A stretch of 64,000 nucleotides of DNA from Qipengyuania citrea (GTDB lineage: Bacteria > Pseudomonadota > Alphaproteobacteria > Sphingomonadales > Sphingomonadaceae). Below, piece after piece: positions 1-8,822 of the stretch (its first letter is position 1; every line of letters begins with the position of its first letter). The translations under genes and the position numbers were made by a program. The stretch spans positions 1,550,001-1,614,000 of the forward strand of contig NZ_JALJZT010000002.1 in NCBI RefSeq assembly GCF_024171405.1. The letters are read 5' to 3'. The notes under the pieces were generated by a model. The model saw nothing but the letters and a program-made list of their open reading frames with translations. It was not told the origin of the DNA and ran no database searches.

Positions 1-289
1 TCTGCGGATCGCTTGGGTCGAATGCGGCATTGGCGGGCGCAACGCTGCGCGCTTCGCCGAGCTTGTTCACCTCGACCACCCAGGGAACGATGGTTCCCCG
101 CGCGTTCTGCCAGACGAGACTGCCAGTCAGGACTGCCGACAGCCCAAGCGCACCGAAAAAGGCGTAGCGCCAGCTCCTCGCCTGGATGCGCGCCGAACCG
201 ATGCGCTCGTCCCAAACCTGGGCCGCGCGCTGGTAAGGTGTCTCGGCTTGCGGTGTCTTGCCGTATCGGATCGAAGGGCGTTTAAACAT
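1..289 (-). CDS. trbF: TrbF conjugal transfer protein (VirB8 family), N-terminal part; cut by window edge
   Basis: Inner-membrane VirB8-like component of the P-type/trb mating-pair-formation apparatus. The minus-strand frame starts at an ATG at 289 with MFKRPSIRYGKTPQ, followed by YQRAAQVWDERIGSAR and a single membrane segment (about residues 45-62), then the start of the periplasmic NTF2-like domain (VEVNKLGEA). This start is typical of TrbF. The gene runs off the left edge, so only about 96 codons are visible. It lies 6 bases downstream of trbL in a co-directional trb operon. The family call is confident from the N-terminal motif and operon position. Confidence 0.9.
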   Translation of the reverse strand, partial: MFKRPSIRYGKTPQAETPYQRAAQVWDERIGSARIQARSWRYAFFGALGLSAVLTGSLVWQNARGTIVPWVVEVNKLGEARSVAPANAAFDPSDPQ

Positions 290-295
290 GAGGCG

Positions 296-1600
296 TCAGT
301 CCTTTTCCTGAGTGTCGATGGAAGCGCCTGCGCCGTGCCCGTCGCCAGCGCGAACGGTGTGCGCGGCAAGCGACGCTGAATGTCCCAGAGATTGTCGCTG
401 CTTCATGGATTTCGCCCAGCTCGGCGGGCCGTTTTCGGACGCTGGCGAAGACGGCGGCGAGGAGGCGACCCGGCCACCCATATTGCTGGCCGCTGCGCGC
501 GCACCTTCGCGAAAATTTCCTTTGGCGCTATCCGCCGCCTTACGAAAAGGTGAGAGGGCAGCACCGCCTGCGGCGCGTCCGACACCGGCCATGCCGCCTG
601 CAACCGCGGCGCCGCCGCTCTTGCCTGCCGAACCTGTCGCATAGGCCATGGTGGCGCCTCCAGCAGCGCGCGATGCGCCACTGGCGACCGAGGATGCTGC
701 GCTCGCTACAGCGCCGCCCGCAAGCTTGGCGCCGGCAATGCCGCCGACGGCTGCCCCGCCGGCCAGCACAGCGGTGCCTGCCGCGGCCCCTGCGCCGAGC
801 TGCGGGCCGCCTGCTACGATGCCGTTGGCAATGCCGGGACCGAAAATGCCGAGCCCGAGCAGGGTAAGACTGGCGAGCACGATCGCCAGCGCGTCTTCGA
901 TGGTCGGCTCGCCCGGAATGGCGCTGGTAAACTCAGCGAAAAGCGTCGAGCCGATCCCGATGATCACGGCGAGCACGAGTACTTTGATCCCTGAGGAGAC
1001 GACATTGCCAAGCACGCGCTCGGCCATGAAAGCGGTCTTGCCGAACAGGCCGAAAGGGATGAGCACGAAGCCTGCAAGCGTCGTCAGCTTGAATTCGATG
1101 AGCGTCACGAAGAGCTGGATCGACAGAATGAAGAAGGCGATGACCACCAAGGCCCAGGCGACGAGCAGGATGATGATCTGCAGGAAGTTCTCGAAGAAGC
1201 TTATATAGCCGAGCAGATCGGCCATCGACGCAAGCAAGGGCGCGGCAGCATCGATACCGACCTGCGCGACCCGTCCCGGCTGCAGCAGATCGCTAGCGCC
1301 AAGGCCAGATCCGCTGGCTTTGAGGCCAAGTCCGGCAAAGCTTTGAAATATGATATTGGCCAGCGCGCTCCAATTGCCGATGATGTAGGCAAAGATTCCG
1401 ACAAAGAGCGTCTTCTTGACGAGGCGCGCGATAATGTCGTCATTCTCGCCCCAGCTCCAGAACAGCGCCGCGAGTGTGACATCGATGACGATCAGCGTCG
1501 TTGCGATGAAGGCCACTTCGCCCGAAAGCAGGCCGAACCCGCTGTCGATATATTGCGAGAAAATCGCCAGAAAACGGTCGACAACGCCGGTGCCTCCCAT
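296..1600 (-). CDS. trbL: TrbL/VirB6-family conjugal transfer membrane protein
   Basis: Polytopic inner-membrane channel component of the trb type IV secretion system, 434 aa. Several hydrophobic segments lie between about residues 20 and 255 (for example around FIATTLIVIDVTLAALF, IIILLVAWALVVIAFFIL and VLVLAVIIGIGSTLF). A Gly/Ala-rich low-complexity region follows (about 265-350) and the tail is hydrophilic; this layout is characteristic of TrbL. The start ATG is one base from the trbK stop and the stop is 6 bases from trbF, so they are clearly co-transcribed. The Ala/Gly-rich tail is normal for this family in sphingomonads. Confidence 0.93.
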   Translation of the reverse strand: MGGTGVVDRFLAIFSQYIDSGFGLLSGEVAFIATTLIVIDVTLAALFWSWGENDDIIARLVKKTLFVGIFAYIIGNWSALANIIFQSFAGLGLKASGSGLGASDLLQPGRVAQVGIDAAAPLLASMADLLGYISFFENFLQIIILLVAWALVVIAFFILSIQLFVTLIEFKLTTLAGFVLIPFGLFGKTAFMAERVLGNVVSSGIKVLVLAVIIGIGSTLFAEFTSAIPGEPTIEDALAIVLASLTLLGLGIFGPGIANGIVAGGPQLGAGAAAGTAVLAGGAAVGGIAGAKLAGGAVASAASSVASGASRAAGGATMAYATGSAGKSGGAAVAGGMAGVGRAAGGAALSPFRKAADSAKGNFREGARAAASNMGGRVASSPPSSPASENGPPSWAKSMKQRQSLGHSASLAAHTVRAGDGHGAGASIDTQEKD

Positions 1601-1601
1601 C

Positions 1602-1943
1602 TCAATTCTCCCCGCGCGATTGAGGGGCAGGAGATTGAGGCGCAGGAGCGCTCGTCAAGGAGTTCTCACCAACTGGGGCGTAAGCGTCGGGGTGCTCAAC
1701 CCCGAAGAAACGGCGGCGCTTTTCGGCCCAGGCGGCACGGCAATCGGGCGAGGACAGCGCGAGCTCGCCCATTTGCGCGCAGGCCCTGAGCTGCGCAGGC
1801 AGCGGATCGCCGTCAGGCTCCCAGATGCTCGTGGCAGCCTCGGGACGCACTGCAGGCTCCTCGCGCAATTGCACGAGCGTCATGGCGACAGCGAGGCCTA
1901 CAAAAACGGCTGCACCGGTGCGCGCGAGGACTTTGCTATCCAT
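1602..1943 (-). CDS. TrbK-alt-like small membrane protein (putative entry exclusion)
   Basis: 113 aa with an N-terminal membrane anchor (about residues 8-24) and a short periplasmic domain containing two cysteines (LRACAQMGELALSSPDCRAAW). Small proteins of this shape, with a C-x(n)-DCRAAWAEKRRRFFG segment, between trbJ and trbL are annotated as TrbK-alt, a proposed replacement for the entry-exclusion protein TrbK. The exclusion role is inferred from position only. It lies 1 base upstream of trbL and 6 bases after trbJ. Confidence 0.8.
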   Translation of the reverse strand: MDSKVLARTGAAVFVGLAVAMTLVQLREEPAVRPEAATSIWEPDGDPLPAQLRACAQMGELALSSPDCRAAWAEKRRRFFGVEHPDAYAPVGENSLTSAPAPQSPAPQSRGEN

Positions 1944-1949
1944 GGCGGG

Positions 1950-2696
1950 TCAGTCCGATTTGGCCGGAAGATCGCGCGGGCGCGTCGCCAGAAAGCGCCG
2001 TAGCTGCTCGCGCGCCTGAGCCTTCGCCGCCGCACGTTCGGCAGCGTCGAGTGCCTGCGCTCGTCCCATGGCCGCCATGGTCGCGGTAAGATCGGCGAGC
2101 TGGCGTGTTTGCAGTGCAAGCAGCTGGTTCCCGGCCTGCGCAGCTTGCAAGGCACCGGCAGCCGACTGGCTCGCGCCCAGCAGGCTATTCACCGCTTCGC
2201 GCGAGCCTTCGATATTGGCAACCGCTCCCGCTTGCACCTTGAGCGCATCCTCGAAAGCGGCGACACTATTTTGCCAGCGCGCCTCGGCGCTTGTCACCAT
2301 GGCCTGCTGCGAAGCACCGAGCGGGATGTTCTTGTATTGCGTTTCAAACGTCGTCTCGATCTCGCGTACATCATAAGCGATGCGCTGGGCCTGCTGCAGC
2401 AATTGCTGGGTCTGCTGGATTTGCTGCTGCAGGGGCTGGACGATATTGAGCGGCAGGCTCTGCAGGTTCCTGGCTTCATTGATGAGCGAAGTCGCCTGGT
2501 TCTGCAGCATGCGGATTTCATTGTTGATCTGCTCAAGCGTCCGCGCTGCAGTCAGCACATTCTGGGCATAGTTGGACGGGTCGTAAACGATACCGCCGAA
2601 CTGCGCATGGGCGGGCACCGGTGCTGTGGCAACCACGCCGGCGACAGCAAGCGCAAGGCCACCAACCAGTCCGTTCAAATTCTTACGAAAGGTCAT
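1950..2696 (-). CDS. trbJ: TrbJ, periplasmic conjugal transfer protein (VirB5-like)
   Basis: 248 aa with a clear Sec signal peptide (MTFRKNLNGLVGGLALAVAG to AHA-Q). The mature part is rich in Gln and predicted coiled coil (LQQQIQQTQQLLQQAQ around residues 85-105), typical of TrbJ/VirB5 minor pilus proteins. The conserved FGGIVYDPSNYAQN motif follows the cleavage site. Its start overlaps the 3' end of trbE by 14 bases, indicating translational coupling. Confidence 0.93.
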   Translation of the reverse strand: MTFRKNLNGLVGGLALAVAGVVATAPVPAHAQFGGIVYDPSNYAQNVLTAARTLEQINNEIRMLQNQATSLINEARNLQSLPLNIVQPLQQQIQQTQQLLQQAQRIAYDVREIETTFETQYKNIPLGASQQAMVTSAEARWQNSVAAFEDALKVQAGAVANIEGSREAVNSLLGASQSAAGALQAAQAGNQLLALQTRQLADLTATMAAMGRAQALDAAERAAAKAQAREQLRRFLATRPRDLPAKSD

Positions 2697-5157
2697 TGGA
2701 AGTCTCCTTCATTCTGGGGGTTGAAAAAGCCGAATTCGGCTCGGGAATAGCGAGCAGCTCTGCGGCCCAGTCGAGGCCGCGATGCCTCAGCCAGGCTTCG
2801 GTAAAACCTTCGCGCCTTTCGTTTTCGGCAATCCGGGCAATGTCGAGCTGATCGCTTTTCGAAGAGGCAGCCGTGAAAGCGAGCGCCACTTCACCAAGCC
2901 CGAGTTCGAACAGGCGATTACCGCGTGCCGACTGGCAATAATAATCGCGTTTAGGCGCAGCCTGGCTGAGGATTTCGATCTGCCGGTCATTGAGCCCGAA
3001 GCGGCGATAAATCGCCTGTATCTGCGGCTCCATCGCCCGCTCATTGGGCAGAAAGATGCGTGTCGGGCAGCTTTCGATAATGGCGGGCGCAATCGCCGAT
3101 GTTTCGATATCGGCGAGGCTCTGGGTCGCGAAGACCACGCTCGCATTCTTCTTGCGCAGCGTCTTGAGCCATTCGCGCAGTTGCGCAGCGAAGGCAGGGC
3201 TGTCGAGCACCAGCCAGCCCTCATCGACGATAAGGAGGGTAGGCGATCCGTCTAGCCGCCCTTCGATCCGGTGAAAGAGATAGGAAAGGACCGCAGGCGC
3301 TGCCGCCGAGCCGGTCAGCCCTTCTGTCTCGAACGCCTGGAAGCGCGCTTCACCGAGCCGTTCGCTTTCGGCGTCGAGCAGCCGTCCGAACGGGCCGCCG
3401 ATGCAATAGGGCGCGAGCGCCTGCTTCAATGCCTGCGACTGGAGCAGGACCGCGAGGCCGGTAAGCGTTCGCTCTGCAACAGGCGCTGTGGCGAGCGAGG
3501 TCAATGCAGTCCACAGATGGTCCTTGGTGGCCGGATCGACCGCGACACCTTCCGAGGTAAGGATAGCCTGCAGCCATTCGGCGGCCCAGTTTCGTTCGGC
3601 CGGTTCGTCGATGCGCGCAAGCGGCTGCAGGAGGACGGCATCGTCGCTGTCTTGCGAAAGGCTTGAACCGAGATCCTGCCAGTCGCCGCGGCATGCAAGC
3701 GCCGCGGCGCGGATCGACCCGCCGTAGTCGAAAGCGAATATCTGCGCTCCGGAATAGCGGCGAAACTGCATCGCCATGAAGGCCAGCAGGACAGACTTGC
3801 CGGCGCCGGTTGGGCCGACCACCAGGCTGTGACCGACATCGCCGACATGAAGCGAAAATCGAAACGGGGTGGAGCCTTCGGTCTGCGCGTAGAACAGCGG
3901 CGGCGCATCGAGATGCTCGTCGTGCTCCGGCCCTGCCCAGACTGCCGAAAGCGGCAGCATGTGCGCGAGGTTGAGCGTCGAGATCGGTGGCTGACGAACA
4001 TTGGCGTAGACATGGCCCGGCAGCGAGCCAAGCCAGGCTTCGATCGCGTTCATGCCTTCCGTCACACAGGTAAAGTCGCGGCCCTGGATGACTTTTTCGG
4101 CGAGCCGCAGCTTTTCGGCTGCGAGTGATGCGTCTTCATCCCAGACAGTGACGGTTGCCGTGACCAATGCCAGCCCGACATGGTCCGACCCCAGTTCCTG
4201 CAGCGCTGCATCGGCATCTTCGGCCTTGTTGGCTGCATCGTTGTCGACAAGCACCGAGGCCTCATTGGTCATCACCTCCTTGAGGATCGCGGCGACCGAC
4301 TTGCGCTTGGCGAACCATTGCCGCCTGATTTTTCCGAGCAGTTTGGCCGCGTCGCTCTTGTCGAGCATGATCGCGCGGGTCGACCAGCGATAGGCGAAGC
4401 CCTGCGCGTTGAGGTCGTCGAGCAGTCCCGGAAATGTCGCGCTTGGAAACCCGACTACAGTCAGCGTGCGCAGATGCGCTGCGCCAAGCCGCGGTTCGAG
4501 CCCTCCGCAGAGCGGTTCATCGGCGAGCAGCGCATCGAGATGCATCGGCGTTTCGGGTACGCGAACTTGCTGCATGCGCGTGGAAATGCAGCTGTGAAGG
4601 TATGTCAGCGTTGCTCCATCATCGAGCCATTGGACTTCAGGAAAGAAGCCTTCGAACAGGCGCAGCAAACGGTCCGTCCGGTCGATGAAGCCATCGAGCA
4701 ATTCACGGGGATCGACGCCTTTCTGGGCCTTGCCTTCATACATCCAGCTTTCGGCGCGGGCGGCATCTTCGGCGGGCGGCATCCAGAGCAGCGTCAGAAA
4801 ATAGCGGCTTTCGAAATGCGCGCCTTCTTCGGCAAACTGGGCCGCGCGTTCGCGCTCGACCAGCGCAGAAGCAGGATCGGGAAAATCGCATGCAGGATAG
4901 TCCTGCGCAGGTCGGCGCACTGCCTCCGCGAAGAGCGCCCAGCCCGAGCCAAGGCGGCGCAGCACACTGTTGAGCCGTGCGGTCGTTGCAACCAGCTCAG
5001 CAGGCGTTGCGCTATCGAGATCAGGTCCCCGGAAGCGCGCGGTGCGCTGGAAACTGCCATCCTTGTTGAGCAGCACGCCGGGACCGATCAGGGCCGCCCA
5101 GGGCAGGAAGTCCGCCAGCCGTTCGGCCTTGTTTCGATATTCACGCAAGCTCAGCAT
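2683..5157 (-). CDS. trbE: TrbE, VirB4-family conjugal transfer ATPase
   Basis: 824-aa cytoplasmic ATPase that energises assembly and substrate transfer by the trb T4SS. Full-length for TrbE. It begins MLSLREYRNKAERLADFLPW and has the CagE/VirB4 N-terminal domain, a Walker A at about residues 447-455 (GPTGAGKSV), and a Walker B near 640 (LLIVDEGWLVL) followed by the ATQSLADI motif. It sits 3 bases after trbD. Long open frames on the opposite strand here are composition shadows. Confidence 0.96.
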   Translation of the reverse strand: MLSLREYRNKAERLADFLPWAALIGPGVLLNKDGSFQRTARFRGPDLDSATPAELVATTARLNSVLRRLGSGWALFAEAVRRPAQDYPACDFPDPASALVERERAAQFAEEGAHFESRYFLTLLWMPPAEDAARAESWMYEGKAQKGVDPRELLDGFIDRTDRLLRLFEGFFPEVQWLDDGATLTYLHSCISTRMQQVRVPETPMHLDALLADEPLCGGLEPRLGAAHLRTLTVVGFPSATFPGLLDDLNAQGFAYRWSTRAIMLDKSDAAKLLGKIRRQWFAKRKSVAAILKEVMTNEASVLVDNDAANKAEDADAALQELGSDHVGLALVTATVTVWDEDASLAAEKLRLAEKVIQGRDFTCVTEGMNAIEAWLGSLPGHVYANVRQPPISTLNLAHMLPLSAVWAGPEHDEHLDAPPLFYAQTEGSTPFRFSLHVGDVGHSLVVGPTGAGKSVLLAFMAMQFRRYSGAQIFAFDYGGSIRAAALACRGDWQDLGSSLSQDSDDAVLLQPLARIDEPAERNWAAEWLQAILTSEGVAVDPATKDHLWTALTSLATAPVAERTLTGLAVLLQSQALKQALAPYCIGGPFGRLLDAESERLGEARFQAFETEGLTGSAAAPAVLSYLFHRIEGRLDGSPTLLIVDEGWLVLDSPAFAAQLREWLKTLRKKNASVVFATQSLADIETSAIAPAIIESCPTRIFLPNERAMEPQIQAIYRRFGLNDRQIEILSQAAPKRDYYCQSARGNRLFELGLGEVALAFTAASSKSDQLDIARIAENERREGFTEAWLRHRGLDWAAELLAIPEPNSAFSTPRMKETSNDLS

Positions 5158-5160
5158 GGC

Positions 5161-5436
5161 TTAGACCTGCAGATGCGCGGGGAAGCGCAAGTGCCGCCGG
5201 GCGACATCCACGAATTGCGGGTCGCGCCGCGCCGCCCACATCGCGGCCATATGGCCCAGCGCGAGGAAGGCTATCCCTGCGATCCACAATTGCAGACCGA
5301 GCCCGATAGCTCCTGCAAGTGTCGCATTGGCAATCGCGAGCCCGCGCGGCGCACCGCCCAGCAGGATATGCTCGGTCAGTGCCCGGTGGACGGGAACGGC
5401 GAAGCCTGGCGGCAATCCAGTTGAACCGGCGCCCAT
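5161..5436 (-). CDS. trbD: TrbD, VirB3-family conjugal transfer protein
   Basis: 91 aa, start ATG at 5436 overlapping the trbC stop by one base (TGATG). VirB3 hallmarks are visible: the N-terminal GFAVPVHRALTEHILLGGAPR motif, then two closely spaced hydrophobic segments (about residues 33-66), then a short basic tail. It is a small inner-membrane protein that works with the VirB4 ATPase TrbE, encoded immediately downstream. Confidence 0.93.
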   Translation of the reverse strand: MGAGSTGLPPGFAVPVHRALTEHILLGGAPRGLAIANATLAGAIGLGLQLWIAGIAFLALGHMAAMWAARRDPQFVDVARRHLRFPAHLQV

Positions 5437-5765
5437 CAGACGAGCGCTCCGCCGCCGAACGAAAAGAAGGAGAGGAAAAACGAGGAAGCTGCAAAGGCAA
5501 TCGACAGGCCGAAGACAATCTGCACCAGGCGCCGGAAGCCGCCCGATGTATCGCCGAAAGCGAGAGCGAGGCCGGTCGCAATGATGATGATTACTGCAAC
5601 GATCTTGGCGACCGGTCCCTGGATCGATTCCAGAATCGCCTGCAGCGGCGCTTCCCACGGCATCGACGAGCCGGCGGCTTGGGCCGGCGCGGCAAGCGTA
5701 AGTGCGACAACACCGGCAAGAGCTATAGCAGAAAGGCGCGAGCGCGCCTGCGACAGAATAATCAT
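5436..5765 (-). CDS. trbC: TrbC, VirB2-family conjugal pilin
   Basis: 109 aa prepilin. The signal peptide runs to about residue 31 (VVALTLAAPAQA-AGSSMPWE), followed by two hydrophobic segments separated by a short loop (IVAVIIIIATGLALAFGD, then GFRRLVQIVFGLSIAFAASS), the classical TrbC/VirB2 shape. The start ATG at 5765 overlaps the trbB stop and the stop overlaps the trbD start, so trbB-C-D are translationally linked. Confidence 0.93.
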   Translation of the reverse strand: MIILSQARSRLSAIALAGVVALTLAAPAQAAGSSMPWEAPLQAILESIQGPVAKIVAVIIIIATGLALAFGDTSGGFRRLVQIVFGLSIAFAASSFFLSFFSFGGGALV

Positions 5766-6745
5766 CACGAAGGGTCTCCTTGTGTGTGGGGAAGAGGGGC
5801 GAGGACGTATTCGCCCGACGCATCGAGCGCGCGGACCTCGGCCAGTTCGGCGAGCCGCCGTCCGGCGCCATCGCGCACCAGCACAGCGATGACGTCGATG
5901 GTCTCGGCGATGAGCGCGCGCGGTACGGTCACCACGCTTTCCTGAATGAGCTGTTCGAGCCGCCGCAGCGTCCCGAGCGCAGAGCCTGCATGGATTGTGC
6001 CGATCCCGCCGGGATGGCCGGTCCCCCAGGCCTTGAGCAGATCGAGCGCTTCTGCACCGCGCACTTCGCCGATGGGAATGCGATCGGGGCGCAGACGCAG
6101 CGCCGAGCGGACCAGATCGGACAGAGTTGCAACGCCATCCTTGGTCCGCAGCGAGACGAGATTGGGCGCGGCACATTGCAGTTCGCGCGTGTCCTCGATC
6201 AAGACAACCCGGTCGGGACTCGATGAGACCTCGGCGAGTAAAGCATTGGTAAGCGTCGTCTTGCCGGTCGACGTGCCGCCCGCGACCAGGATGTTCTTTC
6301 GCTCCGCAACCGCAGCGCCAAGCGCCTCGGCCTGCCATGCATCCATGATTCCCGCCGAGACATAGTCGGCGAGCGTGAAGACGGCGACAGCAGGCTTGCG
6401 GATGGCAAAGCTCGGCGCGGCGACCACCGGTGGCAGAAGACCTTCAAAGCGTTCGCCGCCATCGGGAAGCTCTGCCGAGACGCGCGGAGCTCCAGTATGC
6501 ACCTCGGCGCCGACATGATGGGCAACGAGCCGGATGATCCGCTCTCCGTCGGCGGCGCTCATCAGGCAGTCGGTCGCGGCAAGGCCTTCGCCCAGCCGGT
6601 CGACCCACAGACGACCATCGGGATTGAGCATCACTTCGATCACCGCAGGCTCTTCAAGCCAGCGTGCGATCTCGCAGCCAAGCGCCGTGCGCAGCATGCG
6701 CGCGCCGCGCGACAATGCCTCGGACCGGATCGGAATAACGCTCAT
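5765..6745 (-). CDS. trbB: TrbB, VirB11-family conjugal transfer ATPase
   Basis: Hexameric VirB11-like traffic ATPase, about 326 aa from the chosen ATG at 6745 ([14 protein letters not shown]); an in-frame ATG 13 codons earlier is less family-like. Walker [10 protein letters not shown] lies at about residue 153, the Asp box ...LIEDTRELQ follows, and the Walker B/His box region is [15 protein letters not shown]...[13 protein letters not shown]. It is the first trb gene of this operon. In related elements traG and a CopG-like gene lie directly upstream; here they are about 34 kb away. Confidence 0.96.
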   Translation of the reverse strand: MSVIPIRSEALSRGARMLRTALGCEIARWLEEPAVIEVMLNPDGRLWVDRLGEGLAATDCLMSAADGERIIRLVAHHVGAEVHTGAPRVSAELPDGGERFEGLLPPVVAAPSFAIRKPAVAVFTLADYVSAGIMDAWQAEALGAAVAERKNILVAGGTSTGKTTLTNALLAEVSSSPDRVVLIEDTRELQCAAPNLVSLRTKDGVATLSDLVRSALRLRPDRIPIGEVRGAEALDLLKAWGTGHPGGIGTIHAGSALGTLRRLEQLIQESVVTVPRALIAETIDVIAVLVRDGAGRRLAELAEVRALDASGEYVLAPLPHTQGDPS

Positions 6746-7063
6746 GAATTGCCTCGAATTGCGGCAACCGACCACCGGCTGCACTCGCGAGGCAGATCAA
6801 AAGGACATCAAAATGCTGTCAGGCAACAGGAATTTGCGCGAAGCGTAGAGTAGAGTGAAATTGGCCGGAAAGGGCGGTGCGAATCCAGCAGGCACGGTTC
6901 TCGTGTCGATGCCGCCCTCGTTTGCTGGGTTGTGAATTTCTCGTGTTTGCCCCCAATGGCGCCTGCTCATGGTATCTTAGGCGTTCCCGATTTTCGGAGA
7001 CCCTTCACCGTGACTTGTCACAAAACCTCTGATAGGGGCATGTCGAGTGCAAGGATTTGTGAC
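6746..7063. other. Intergenic region between trbB and the AbiE operon
   Basis: 318 bases without a convincing gene. It should hold the minus-strand promoter for the trb operon and the plus-strand promoter/operator of abiEi. The only structure I can point to is the inverted repeat described separately at 7010-7064. No terminator or tRNA was seen. Confidence 0.6.
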
Positions 7064-7064
7064 A
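7010..7064. promoter_or_regulatory. Inverted-repeat candidate operator of the abiE operon
   Basis: TGTCACAAA at 7016-7024 is matched by its exact reverse complement TTTGTGACA at 7056-7064, 31 bases apart, the second arm ending on the abiEi start codon. The left arm also belongs to a smaller palindrome GTGAC-TT-GTCAC (7010-7021). AbiEi antitoxins are known to repress their own operon by binding inverted repeats, so autoregulation is a reasonable inference. Confidence 0.55.
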
Positions 7065-7687
7065 TGAAGGCGGCGACCCAACCCACACAACGTGAGATCA
7101 TGCGCGGGCTCTTTGCGCAGCAACCGATCCTGCGCGCGCGCGAGCTGCGCGAAGCGGGTGTCGATGGAAAAACCATAGCCCGGGCGGTCGACGATGGAGA
7201 GATCAACCGCATCTCGCGCGGGCTCTACCAGACCGCCGACGCAGACATCGATGCCGACCAATCGCTCGCTGAAATTGCAAAACGCATCCCCAATGGCGTG
7301 ATCGCCATGTTCTCAGCGCTCGCCTTTCATGAACTGACCGATCAGATGCCGCGCAAAGTGTGGGTTGCTATCGGCAGCAGCGACTGGTCTCCCGCCCCCT
7401 CCTATCCCCCTACACGCACTGTTCGATTTAGCGATTCCTATCACCAGCAAGGGATCGAGCATCACAAGGTCTCCGGCGTATCCGTTCCGATATATTCTGT
7501 GCCGAAGACGCTTGCCGATATGTTTCGAAACCCAAAGCTCGTCGATCGATCAGTCGCAATTGAGGGACTGAGGGCCGCGCTTGAACAGCGCAAGGCCACA
7601 CCGGCTGAAATCTCTCAGGCCGCGATTGAAGGCGGAGCCTGGAGCACGATGAAGCCTTATCTCGAGGCGCTGACCTCGAATGGGTGA
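7064..7687 (+). CDS. abiEi: AbiEi-family antitoxin (type IV toxin-antitoxin), transcriptional autorepressor
   Basis: About 207 aa from the ATG at 7064 (MKAATQPTQREIMRGLFAQQ); 7040 is an alternative start inside the proposed operator. The N-terminal winged-helix segment has the family pattern PILRARELREAGVDGKTIARAVDDGEINRISRGLY, split here as helix, helix and wing, followed by the AbiEi_1-like domain (IAMFSALAFHELTDQMP, VPIYSVPKTLADMFRN). It neutralises AbiEii without stable binding in characterised pairs. It overlaps abiEii by 8 bases. The pair lies at the point where the cargo interrupts the conjugation genes, consistent with element stabilisation or phage defence. Confidence 0.88.
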   Translation: MKAATQPTQREIMRGLFAQQPILRARELREAGVDGKTIARAVDDGEINRISRGLYQTADADIDADQSLAEIAKRIPNGVIAMFSALAFHELTDQMPRKVWVAIGSSDWSPAPSYPPTRTVRFSDSYHQQGIEHHKVSGVSVPIYSVPKTLADMFRNPKLVDRSVAIEGLRAALEQRKATPAEISQAAIEGGAWSTMKPYLEALTSNG

Positions 7688-8546
7688 GAAGCCCATCAAT
7701 CTGGCAAAATCGGTCAAAGACCGGCTGCTCAACATCGCACGTGCGAACGGCCGGGTGTTTGAAGTTGTCCTCGTTCGCTTTGCGCTCGAACGCCTGCTTT
7801 ATCGCCTGTCGCAGTCCGCCCATCGTGATCGATTCGTCCTCAAAGGCGGAATGCTGGTTACCGTCTGGCTGGAAAGCGAAAGCCGCGAAACCCGCGATGC
7901 CGACTTCCTGGGTCATGGCGATGAAGGCCCCAAGCAACTCGTTGCGGACTTTCGGGAGATCATGAGCATCGCGGTTGAGGATGGCATAGAATTCGATCTC
8001 GACGCTCTGAAAGCCAATCCCATCAGAGAAGAGATGGAATATGGCGGGACGAGGCTCAAGACCTTCGCCTATCTCGAGCGAACGAGGATCCCGGTCACCA
8101 TCGACATCGGATTTGGTGACGCCCTTGCCCACCCATCCCATGAACTCACCTACCCGACATTGCTCGATCTTCCACCGCCCGACATTCGCGCCTATCCGCC
8201 TGCCACAGTGATAGCCGAGAAATTTCAGGCGATGGTTCAGCTGGGCATCGCGAACGGACGTATGAAGGATTATTACGACCTCTGGGCGATGCCCCAGGCC
8301 CTCGACGTCTCGGACGACGAGCTCGACGCTGCCATAGCGGCGACATTCGCACGCAGAGGAACTGAGATTCCAACCGATCGCCCGCCCGGCCTGTCGGAAG
8401 AGATGGCGCAGGATGGTACCAAGCAAGGCCAATGGGCCGCATACGCCGAGTCAATCGACCTGGAAAAAGTCAGCCTTGAGGAAGTGATCGAAACCATCTG
8501 GTCGATGGTCGGATCCGCTTGCAAGCGGATCGCGCAATCGAAGTAG
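7680..8546 (+). CDS. abiEii: AbiEii/AbiGii-family nucleotidyltransferase toxin
   Basis: 288 aa, full length. DNA polymerase beta-fold nucleotidyltransferase motifs are visible: RFVLKGGM at 51-58, TRDADF at 71-76, a further acidic motif IDIGFGD at about 141-147, and the conserved MKDYYDLW near 200. Members of this family transfer nucleotides and block growth when not countered by AbiEi. Start and upstream overlap (8 bases) fit a coupled two-gene TA operon. The last codons contain a perfect 20-bp palindrome (8512-8531). Confidence 0.9.
   Translation: MGEKPINLAKSVKDRLLNIARANGRVFEVVLVRFALERLLYRLSQSAHRDRFVLKGGMLVTVWLESESRETRDADFLGHGDEGPKQLVADFREIMSIAVEDGIEFDLDALKANPIREEMEYGGTRLKTFAYLERTRIPVTIDIGFGDALAHPSHELTYPTLLDLPPPDIRAYPPATVIAEKFQAMVQLGIANGRMKDYYDLWAMPQALDVSDDELDAAIAATFARRGTEIPTDRPPGLSEEMAQDGTKQGQWAAYAESIDLEKVSLEEVIETIWSMVGSACKRIAQSK
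8512..8531. repeat. Perfect 20-bp palindrome in the 3' end of abiEii
   Basis: GATCCGCTTG is followed immediately by its exact reverse complement CAAGCGGATC, with no loop. It lies 15 bases before the abiEii stop. A perfect 20-bp palindrome is unexpected by chance in coding sequence; it may be a regulator or recombinase site, or a weak transcription end signal, but no T-run follows. Confidence 0.6.
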
Positions 8547-8822
8547 CTTGTATGGTTTGTCCGCTGTTGGGCCGGTAGCGGACTGTCGGCTTCAGACGCG
8601 ATTGTAGCCAAAGCCGACCTTCACCTGGCTCACGGGTATGATCAGAGCGAATGCGGTTCACCGATTATGGCCTACCTACATGCTCTCGGGACCCTAAATT
8701 CTGTCCGAGCGTCTTTCATCCTAGATTGCGATCGCTTTCTGCTCATTGCGTCGGTTTGCAGGACACCAATGACTGTTGTGAGCATGCAATTGCTGATCTA
8801 ACCACACGCTCACGGGAGACGG

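Noticed and set aside
4180..5424. Long open frame (about 414 aa) on the plus strand opposite trbE
   Set aside because: The reverse frame of trbE codons in high-GC DNA; no domain-like composition or ribosome site, and trbE is a certain gene.
7428..8432. Open frame of about 334 aa on the minus strand opposite AbiEii
   Set aside because: AbiEii motifs on the plus strand are unambiguous.
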